From Tistlia consotensis USBA 355 (GTDB lineage: Bacteria > Pseudomonadota > Alphaproteobacteria > Kiloniellales > DSM-21159), in NCBI RefSeq assembly GCF_900177295.1, contig NZ_FWZX01000001.1, positions 372,001 through 436,000 on the forward strand: DNA of 64,000 nucleotides, written 5' to 3'. Within the stretch, counting starts at the first letter, position 1; every line of letters begins with the position of its first letter. The position numbers were made by a program, and so were the translations under genes. Below the pieces are notes generated by a model. That model was given only the letters and a program-made list of their open reading frames with translations, was not told where the DNA came from and ran no database searches. Below are positions 55,600-64,000 of this stretch, in pieces.

Positions 55600-56189
55600 C
55601 AGGCCTCGTCCTCCGGGCGGTCGACGCCGCTGAGGTCCTCGAGCTCCTGCGCCGTCTCTTCCGAGACCGGCTCGGTCCAGCCGGCCTGCGACTGGCCGCC
55701 GCCGGTCCCGGAGCCCGTGGTGCCGCCCGTCTGGCCGCTCCCGGTCTGGCCACTCCCGGTCTGGCCGCTGCCCGTCTGGGCCCGGTCTCCCGAAGGCGCC
55801 TGCCCGCCCTGGGGCGACAGCGCCGTCCAGATCGTCCCGACCAGCGAGGTGACGTTGGTCAGCAGCTCGGCGTCCGCCGCCTCCTGCCGCTCGGCGAGGC
55901 GGCGGAAGTTCGCCTGGTCGACGGCGGCGGCGTTCTGGATCTTCGTCTGGTCGCGCTGCTTGGCGGTCTGCAGCAGGCTGGCGAGCGAGCCCTGCGCTGC
56001 CTGGAGCTGCAGCAGCACCCCCGAGGCGGCGCTGCCCGGCGCGGTGGCGTCGGCCTGCTGCGTGAGCCCGCCGAAGGCGTCGAGCGCCTGGCCGATGCTC
56101 TGCTGCACCTCGGCCGGATGGAAGCCGTTCGAGGTGTTGCCATAGAGCGTCCGATAGGTCTGGAACAGTTTCGAGTAGGTATCGGCCAC
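55599..56189 (-). CDS. Unknown helical protein with Gly/Ser/Gln/Thr linker
   Basis: A 196-residue protein not recognised. Residues 1-120 are mostly helical, with Gln/Ala-rich helices (QLQAAQGSLASLLQTAKQRD, DQANFRRLAERQEAADAELL) suggesting a coiled coil. A low-complexity linker of TGSGQ repeats follows around residues 135-165, then an acidic tail. No signal peptide or hydrophobic span. GTG start with a poor ribosome site. It overlaps the next gene by one base, so the two proteins are likely partners. Confidence 0.6.
   Translation of the reverse strand: MADTYSKLFQTYRTLYGNTSNGFHPAEVQQSIGQALDAFGGLTQQADATAPGSAASGVLLQLQAAQGSLASLLQTAKQRDQTKIQNAAAVDQANFRRLAERQEAADAELLTNVTSLVGTIWTALSPQGGQAPSGDRAQTGSGQTGSGQTGSGQTGGTTGSGTGGGQSQAGWTEPVSEETAQELEDLSGVDRPEDEA
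55726..55779 (-). repeat. 15-bp tandem repeats coding for GSGQT linker
   Basis: Three and a half head-to-tail 15-bp units at 55726, 55741, 55756 and 55771 (plus-strand form CCGGTCTGGCCGCTC with variants). Each codes for GSGQT. Multiple of three, so the frame is kept when copy number changes. Confidence 0.85.
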
Positions 56190-56259
56190 GGCGGCTCGCG
56201 AAGCTCCCGCATGATTCCCCCGGGAGGACGCTCGGGCGGCCCGGCTGTGACGCCGCCGC

Positions 56260-56964
56260 TCAGGCGGCGCGGGCCTCGTCGAGGCGCAGGCCGAACCGGC
56301 GGCGCAGGGCCAGCTCGCCGGGCCGCGTCACCAGGATCGCCCGGCTGCCCTCTGCCTTGCGGATCCAGCCGAGCTCGAGCAGGCGGCGCTGCAGGCCGCG
56401 GCCGAGCGCGCCGGCCAGATGGAAGCGCCGCTCGCTCCAGTCCAGGCAGGGCCGGCAGAAGGGCGTGCCGCCCCCTGCTCGCGCCTCGACGCCGAGCTCG
56501 TCGAGAAAGGCCTCGCCGGCCGGCGTCAGGGCGCCGCCGTCGGGCGACAGCTCCAGGCAGCCGCGCTCGACCAGCGCGTCGGCGAGCCCGACGCCGAGCC
56601 GGCCGGCCAGGTGGTCGTAGCAGGTCCGTGCGAAGCGCAGCTCGGCATCCTTCGGGCCGGTCGGCGGCACCCGCACCTCGGGCAGGGTGCCGGCGGTCGC
56701 CTGCATCAGACTCTCGAGCAGCTGAGCGACCTCGGCCGAGGCCAGGCGGTAGTAGCGGTGCCGGCCCTGCTGGAGGACCCGCAGCAGGCCGGCGCCGGTG
56801 AGCTGGGCGAGATGGCCGCTCGCGGTCTGCGGCGTGACCCCGGCGACCCGGGCCAGCTCGCCGGCGGTCAGGGCCCGGCCGTCGAGGGTCGCGGTCAGCA
56901 TGGCGAGGCGGCTCGGATCGCCGAGCAGGGCCGCCGTCGCGGCGGCGCGGGCGACTGTCACCAT
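56260..56964 (-). CDS. ArsR-type transcriptional regulator
   Basis: A 234-residue protein. The N-terminal 90 residues form a winged helix of the ArsR type (LGDPSRLAMLTATLDGRALTAGELARVAGVTPQTASGHLAQL, wing QQGRHRYYRLA). No CXC metal site is seen in that helix. The C-terminal half carries Cys pairs (ARTCYDH and FCRPCLDW) that could bind metal or sense thiol state. Such long ArsR proteins are common in proteobacteria. It lies alone upstream of the unknown gene pair, 70 bp away, on the same strand, and may regulate it. Confidence 0.82.
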   Translation of the reverse strand: MVTVARAAATAALLGDPSRLAMLTATLDGRALTAGELARVAGVTPQTASGHLAQLTGAGLLRVLQQGRHRYYRLASAEVAQLLESLMQATAGTLPEVRVPPTGPKDAELRFARTCYDHLAGRLGVGLADALVERGCLELSPDGGALTPAGEAFLDELGVEARAGGGTPFCRPCLDWSERRFHLAGALGRGLQRRLLELGWIRKAEGSRAILVTRPGELALRRRFGLRLDEARAA

Positions 56965-57015
56965 GGCGAAGCTCCTTCGTCGGATCGGTCGGCGCGAGGG
57001 CGGCGGCAGGGCTCA

Positions 57016-57098
57016 CACGCCCCTCGACAGGCTCGGGACGAAGCGACTGCAGGAGAAAGCTCGTAGCCTGCTTCGTCCCGAGCCTGTCGAGGGGCGTG
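57016..57098. repeat. 29-bp perfect inverted repeat (dispersed intergenic repeat)
   Basis: Arms at 57016-57044 and 57070-57098 are exact reverse complements with a 25-base centre. The arm core CCTCGACAGGCTCGGGACGA belongs to the very common TCGACAGGCTCGGGACGAA-type repeat seen between genes in many GC-rich proteobacteria. It sits between arsR and the ilvC end and could form a long hairpin in either RNA. Confidence 0.85.
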
Positions 57099-57199
57099 GC
57101 AGCGCAACCCGTGCCGCGTGCCTCGCCCGGAAAGCCCAGGATAGCGCAGGCGGCCCGCCGATGCCTCGGCGCCGGTCGAAGCATGGCCCGGAACGGAAA

Positions 57200-57227
57200 G
57201 CGGCCGGCCCCGCGAGGAGCCGGCCGC
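57200..57227 (-). terminator. Terminator downstream of ilvC
   Basis: GCGGCCGGC and GCCGGCCGC make a 9-bp stem with a 10-base loop, 23 bp after the ilvC stop, followed on that strand by TTTCCGTTCC. A fair intrinsic terminator for the ilvBHC transcript. Confidence 0.65.
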
Positions 57228-57250
57228 CGTCCCGTCGAGGCCGCGAGGCC

Positions 57251-58348
<1,098 letters not shown>

Positions 58349-58412
58349 CTAGCCGCCGCGGGTCATCGGCGCAACGACGCTGGCGGCAAAGCCGCCATTC
58401 GCGCCGCCATTC

Positions 58413-58961
58413 CTAGAGCCCCTTGGCGCCGCGCAGGATGGCGACGACGCCGGTCCGCGCCAGCTCGACCAGGCCGAGCGGCCGCATCAGCTCGATGAAG
58501 CGGTCGACCTTGTCGCTGCGGTGCTGGATCTGGAAGACGAAATAGTCGAGCCCCGCGTCGACCACCTCGGCCTTGAAGATGTCGGCGATGCGCAGCGCCT
58601 CGACGCGCTTCTCGCCGGTGCCGGCGACCTTGACCAGGGCCAGCTCGCGCTCGACGAAGCCGCCGGCCATGGTCAGGTCGCGGACCCGGTGCACCGGCAC
58701 CAGGCGGTCGAGCTGGGCCTTGATCTGCTCCAGGATCTGCGGCGTGCCGCTGGTCACCACGGTGATGCGGCTGAGCCGGTTCTCCTGGTCGACCTCGCTG
58801 ACGGTCAGGCTCTCGATGTTGTAGCCGCGGCCGGAGAACAGGCCGATGACCCGGGCCAGGACGCCCGGCTCGTTGTCGACCAGCACGGCGATGGTGCGCT
58901 TCTCGATCTGCGGCTCGCCGATCGCGGCGCCGTAGACGCTCGGTTGGATGCTCGAGGGCAT
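58413..58961 (-). CDS. ilvH: Acetolactate synthase regulatory small subunit
   Basis: A 182-residue protein. The N-terminal ACT domain (KRTIAVLVDNEPGVLARVIGLFSGRGYNIESLTVS) binds the feedback amino acid; the C-terminal half (ALRIADIFKAEVVD...FVFQIQHRSDK) completes the activating interface. It confers valine sensitivity on the catalytic subunit encoded upstream. Confidence 0.95.
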   Translation of the reverse strand: MPSSIQPSVYGAAIGEPQIEKRTIAVLVDNEPGVLARVIGLFSGRGYNIESLTVSEVDQENRLSRITVVTSGTPQILEQIKAQLDRLVPVHRVRDLTMAGGFVERELALVKVAGTGEKRVEALRIADIFKAEVVDAGLDYFVFQIQHRSDKVDRFIELMRPLGLVELARTGVVAILRGAKGL

Positions 58962-59056
58962 GGGACGATCTTTCGTTCTTATGGTCTTGTTGCCGAGGCA
59001 GGGGCCGGAAGGCTGCCCTGGAGGCGGCAGGGGCCGCCCCCGTCACGGGCAGGCGG

Positions 59057-60850
<1,794 letters not shown>

Positions 60851-60964
60851 CGCTTTCCGGTCCATCGAACTGTCGGTTGACCCCGCCGCGGCTGACGGTC
60901 CTTTCGTGCGGCGGAGCAAAGGCTACCCTGCACCGCATCGCGTGCGACGCAGTGGGGAGGCGGG

Positions 60965-60994
60965 ACCCTAAGCCTCTTGCTGCAGTGCGGTCAA
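60965..60994 (-). promoter_or_regulatory. Possible promoter for ilvBHC within the end of miaA
   Basis: On the minus strand TTGACC (60989-60994) and TAGGGT (60965-60970) lie 18 bp apart, overlapping the miaA stop. It is only a moderate match but lies in a locally AT-rich end of miaA and about 110 bp upstream of ilvB. Confidence 0.35.
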
Positions 60995-62032
60995 CAGAAA
61001 GCGACGAAGATTCGAAAAGATTTCCTCGATTCGGCTTTCCGAAAATTGCGACGGGATGACAAACCGGGTCGTTTTCTGTCCCAATTTGCCGCTAACCCCT
61101 TGATCTGGCAGCATCTGGCCGCGCAGCCAGGTGATCTGGCGCTTGGCGTAGCGGCGCGTCGCCGTCTGCCCGGCCGCGACCGCCGCGGCGAGGCTCGTCT
61201 CGCCGCGCAGGTGCGCCGCCAGCTCCGGCAAGCCGACCGCCTTCATGGCCGGCAGCGCCGGATCGAGCCCCTGGGCGAGCAGCGCCGCGACCTCGTCGAG
61301 CGCGCCGGCCTCGACCATGGCGGCGAAGCGCGCGTCGATCGCCGCGTTGAGCGGGCCGCGCTCCGGCAGCAGCACGAGGCTGCAGAAGCGCCAGGGCGGC
61401 ACGGCCCCCGCCCCGCGCTGCCCGTCCTCGCGCTGCCAGTCCTCGCGCTGCCAGTCGGCGAGCGGCCGGCCGGTCGCCTCCAGGACCTCCCAGGCGCGCA
61501 GCTGGCGCTGCCGGTCGTTGGGATGCAGCTTCGCGCTCGCCGGATCGCGCGCCAGCAGCTCGGCGCGGAAGCCGGCCGGGCCGAGCGCCTCCCAGCGCGC
61601 CGCCGCCGCCGCACGGACTGTCGGCGGCACCGGCGGCACCGGCGCGATGCCCTGCTGCAGGGCCTTGAGGTAGAGCCCCGTGCCGCCGACCAGGACCGGC
61701 AGCCGGCCGGCCGCGGCGGCCTCGTCCATGGCCGCGAGCGCGAGGTCGCGCCAGCGCCCGGCCGAGCAGCGCTCGGCGGCCGGCAGCACGCCGTAGAGCC
61801 GGTGCGGCGCGCGTGCCAGCTCGGCCGGGCCGGGCCGGGCAGTCAGGATCTCCAGCTCGCGGTAGACCTGCAGGGCGTCGGCGTTAATCACCGTGCCGGC
61901 GAAGGCCTCGGCGACGGCCAGGGCCAGGCCGGACTTGCCGCTGGCGGTCGGCCCCGCGACGATCACCGCCGGTCGGATCGGCCGCCCGGCCGCGGGCGGG
62001 GCGCCTGCCCGATTGTCGCTTGAAGCAGTCAT
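60968..62032 (-). CDS. miaA: tRNA dimethylallyltransferase
   Basis: A 354-residue enzyme that prenylates A37 of UNN-reading tRNAs. The P-loop VAGPTASGKSGLAL is at residues 25-38, INADALQVYRELEILTARP the substrate/Asp region, VGGTGLYLKALQQG follows, and RRYAKRQITWLRGQ is the C-terminal tRNA-contacting run. It has a small tandem 15-bp repeat coding WQRED twice (plus-strand 61425-61454) in a surface loop. Divergent from serB with a 25-bp gap. Confidence 0.93.
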   Translation of the reverse strand: MTASSDNRAGAPPAAGRPIRPAVIVAGPTASGKSGLALAVAEAFAGTVINADALQVYRELEILTARPGPAELARAPHRLYGVLPAAERCSAGRWRDLALAAMDEAAAAGRLPVLVGGTGLYLKALQQGIAPVPPVPPTVRAAAAARWEALGPAGFRAELLARDPASAKLHPNDRQRQLRAWEVLEATGRPLADWQREDWQREDGQRGAGAVPPWRFCSLVLLPERGPLNAAIDARFAAMVEAGALDEVAALLAQGLDPALPAMKAVGLPELAAHLRGETSLAAAVAAGQTATRRYAKRQITWLRGQMLPDQGVSGKLGQKTTRFVIPSQFSESRIEEIFSNLRRFLLTALQQEA

Positions 62033-62057
62033 GGCCGGCCCTCTATAGGACGGCGCC

Positions 62058-62963
62058 ATGAGCTTTGTCGTCACCCTGCTCGCCGATCCCCTGGGCACGC
62101 CGATCTCCGACGCCGAGGTCGAGGAGGCACGGGGCACCCTGGGCCGCGCCGGCGCCGAGCCGGGCCGCCCGGACTGGCTGGCGCCGGGCATCGCCTGCGA
62201 CCTGGCCTTCGCGGGACTGGCGCCCGAGGCCGCCGAGACCGCGCTGCGCGTCGCCTTCGACGGCCGGCCGATCGACCTCGGCGCCCAGCCGCTGGCCGGG
62301 CGGCGCAAGCGGCTGCTGGTCGCCGACATGGAATCGACGATCATCGCCCAGGAGATGCTCGACGAGCTGGCCGAGCGGCTGAACCTGCGCGCCGAGATCT
62401 CGGCGATCACCGAGCGGGCGATGCGCGGCGAGCTCGACTTCGAGGAGGCGCTGGCCGAGCGCGTCGCCCGCCTCGCCGGCCTCGAGCTCGCGACCCTGGA
62501 GGCGGCCGCCGCGGCGATCACGCTGAATCCCGGGGCCACCGAGCTGATCGGCACGATGAAGGCCGGCGGCGCCGAGACCGCGCTCGTCTCGGGCGGCTTC
62601 CGCTACTTCGCCGAGCCGATCGCCGCGGCGCTCGGCTTCGACCACTGCCGGGCCAACAGCCTGGAGATCGAGCAGGGCCGGCTCAGCGGCCGCACGCTCG
62701 GGCCGATCCTCGGGCGCGAAGCCAAGCTGCAGACGCTGAACGAGCTGCTCGCGGCGCGGGGCCTGGCCGCCGACGCCGCCTGCGCCGTCGGCGACGGCGC
62801 CAACGACCTCGCCATGCTGCGCGCCGCCGGGCTGGGCGTCGCCTATCGCGCCAAGCCGGTGGTGCGCGCCGCGGCGCCCTTCCGCCTCGACCACGCCGAC
62901 CTGACCGGCCTGCTCTACCTGCAGGGCTACCGGCGCGACGAGTTCGTCAGCGCCGGCAACTGA
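62058..62963 (+). CDS. serB: Phosphoserine phosphatase
   Basis: A 301-residue HAD-family phosphatase, last step of serine synthesis. An N-terminal domain of about 80 residues precedes the HAD core. Motif I is VADMESTII: nucleophile Asp90, with Glu92 where most SerB have the second Asp (DxDxT). Motif II is LVSGGF and motif III AVGDGANDLAML. The C-terminal YLQGYRRDEF resembles alphaproteobacterial SerB. Confidence 0.92.
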   Translation: MSFVVTLLADPLGTPISDAEVEEARGTLGRAGAEPGRPDWLAPGIACDLAFAGLAPEAAETALRVAFDGRPIDLGAQPLAGRRKRLLVADMESTIIAQEMLDELAERLNLRAEISAITERAMRGELDFEEALAERVARLAGLELATLEAAAAAITLNPGATELIGTMKAGGAETALVSGGFRYFAEPIAAALGFDHCRANSLEIEQGRLSGRTLGPILGREAKLQTLNELLAARGLAADAACAVGDGANDLAMLRAAGLGVAYRAKPVVRAAAPFRLDHADLTGLLYLQGYRRDEFVSAGN

Positions 62964-62978
62964 CCAGGGCCAGCGACC

Positions 62979-63004
62979 GAGGGCCCGCCGCCGGGCCGGC
63001 CCTC
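62979..63004. terminator. Bidirectional stem-loop between convergent serB and protease genes
   Basis: GAGGGCC and GGCCCTC pair over 7 bp around an internal GGCCCG/CGGGCC, in the 63-bp spacer between two converging genes. Without a T-run on either side, it is a plausible two-way terminator. Confidence 0.5.
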
Positions 63005-63026
63005 AGCGCTCCCCGCCGGGCGTCCT

Positions 63027-64000
63027 TCAGCCCTTCTTCTGGACCTTCAGCGGCACCCACTGGCGCTCGCCGCCGCGCTGGATCAGCAGGGTCGCGGTGC
63101 TGCGGCCCTCCTTGCGCGTGGCCTCCAGCTCCTTGGCGACGTCGGCCGGCTCGGCGACCGGGTTCTGGTTGACCTCCAGGATCACGTCGCCCTGGCGCAG
63201 ACCGCGCTCGTCGGCCGGGCTGTCGGGCTTGACCTCGGTCACCAGCACGCCGTCCAGGTCCTGCTCCAGGCTGTATTTCTGGCGCAGGTCGTCGGTCAGC
63301 GTGGCAAGGCCGAGGCCGAGGTCCTTGAGGTCGGCGCTGCCCGGCGCCTCGGGCGCCGGCTGCCCGGACTCGGCCGCGGCGATCTGCGCCTCGTCGAGCC
63401 GGCCGAGCTGGACCTGGATCGTCTTCTCCTCGCCCTTGCGCACGACCTTGACCGGCACGGTCTTGCCGATCGCCGTCTGGGCGACCATGCGCGGCAGCTC
63501 GCTCATCTCGCCGACCGGGCGGCCGTCGAACTCGACGATCACGTCGCCGCCGGCGATGCCCGCCTTCTGGGCCGGGCCGCCCGGCGTCACCGAGGCGACC
63601 AGGGCGCCGTGCGCCGAGCCCAGGCGCAGACCCTCGGCCAGCTCGGGCGTCACGGTCTGGATGCGCACGCCGAGCCAGCCGCGGCGCACCTCGCCGTACT
63701 GGCGCAGCGAGTCGATGACGCTGCGCGCCATCGCCGAAGGCACGGCGAAGCCGATGCCGATCGAGCCGCCGGTCGGCGAGTAGATCGCCGTGTTGATGCC
63801 GACGACCTCGCCGTCGGTGTTGAACATCGGGCCGCCGGAGTTGCCGCGGTTGATCGCGGCGTCGGTCTGCAGGTAGTCGTCGTAGCGCCCGCCGATCTCG
63901 CGGCCGCGCGCCGAGACGATGCCCGCCGTCACGGTACCGCCGAGGCCGAAGGGGTTGCCGATGGCGACGACCCAGTCGCCGATCCTCAGCTTGTCGGAGT
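63027..64000 (-). CDS. Deg-family periplasmic serine protease (5' end outside window)
   Basis: About 324 residues of the C-terminal part. [21 protein letters not shown] contains the catalytic Ser of the HtrA/DegP type. Two PDZ domains follow ([24 protein letters not shown]... and about residue 230, [28 protein letters not shown]). The gene runs off the right end with [21 protein letters not shown]. It degrades misfolded envelope proteins. DegP and DegQ cannot be told apart from this part. Confidence 0.9.
   Translation of the reverse strand, partial: SDKLRIGDWVVAIGNPFGLGGTVTAGIVSARGREIGGRYDDYLQTDAAINRGNSGGPMFNTDGEVVGINTAIYSPTGGSIGIGFAVPSAMARSVIDSLRQYGEVRRGWLGVRIQTVTPELAEGLRLGSAHGALVASVTPGGPAQKAGIAGGDVIVEFDGRPVGEMSELPRMVAQTAIGKTVPVKVVRKGEEKTIQVQLGRLDEAQIAAAESGQPAPEAPGSADLKDLGLGLATLTDDLRQKYSLEQDLDGVLVTEVKPDSPADERGLRQGDVILEVNQNPVAEPADVAKELEATRKEGRSTATLLIQRGGERQWVPLKVQKKG

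Noticed and set aside
57016-57098. Insertion sequence ends
   Set aside because: The arms are only 25 bases apart, no transposase or target duplication is present; it matches a dispersed intergenic repeat.
60851-60967. Branched-chain-amino-acid leader peptide before ilvB
   Set aside because: The only short frames there contain no run of Leu, Val or Ile codons.

Overview
The window is a 64 kb chromosomal stretch of a GC-rich alphaproteobacterium, roughly 70% GC by eye. Genes are tightly packed and often joined by ATGA or TGATG overlaps. The gene content fits a metabolically versatile Rhodospirillales- or Rhodopseudomonas-like organism: PHB-cycle genes, a BadHI alicyclic-acid pathway, many ABC and TRAP uptake systems, and an mreBCD-mrdA-rodA cell-shape cluster. 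I see no CRISPR array, rRNA operon, prophage or insertion sequence. One tRNA gene is present, tRNA-Lys(CTT).

Left end (1-9.7 kb): the 3' end of an anti-sigma factor gene; copC/copD copper genes; a small membrane protein divergent from a sorAB-type sulfite dehydrogenase pair; a leftward patatin / acetoacetate decarboxylase / 3-hydroxybutyrate dehydrogenase operon; then a MarR regulator with a perfect 22-bp operator palindrome overlapping a Bcr/CflA exporter, and a chaC-like gene.

9.7-22.8 kb is a leftward cyclohexanecarboxylate (CHC) locus. It contains badH, badI, a five-gene branched-chain-type ABC importer, a long acyl-CoA synthetase, an AliB-type acyl-CoA dehydrogenase, a zinc-type dehydrogenase, an AliA-type CoA ligase and a 64-codon acyl-CoA dehydrogenase remnant. 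A divergent BadR-like MarR gene and a palindrome over the badH -35 box complete it. The badK hydratase is not in the window.

22.8-37.8 kb: a small HAH-motif membrane protein, then a second leftward importer operon. This operon has an acyl-CoA ligase and a phytanoyl-CoA-dioxygenase-like (PhyH) oxygenase at its 5' end, and a second PhyH oxygenase plus a beta-lactamase-fold serine hydrolase at its 3' end. A divergent AraC regulator and a HyuA/HyuB pair follow. I do not recognise this combination as a described pathway.

37.9-45.3 kb: a sugar-acid type locus. A GntR repressor, an enolase-superfamily dehydratase, an SDR and a D-2-hydroxyacid dehydrogenase face a TRAP transporter operon across a promoter bracketed by two palindromic operators.

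45.4-64 kb is largely housekeeping: tRNA-Lys, rodA-mrdA-mreD-mreC-mreB, a nitronate monooxygenase, leuA with an uncharted leucine-rich leader peptide and alternative hairpins, two coupled unknown genes (one resembling the SpvC/HopA1 fold in layout), an ArsR regulator, a 29-bp inverted repeat, ilvB-ilvH-ilvC, miaA, serB and the 3' part of a Deg-family protease.

The strongest candidates for undescribed biology are the CHC locus with its own importer, the double-PhyH importer operon, the leuA leader, and the unknown gene pair at 54.6-56.2 kb.
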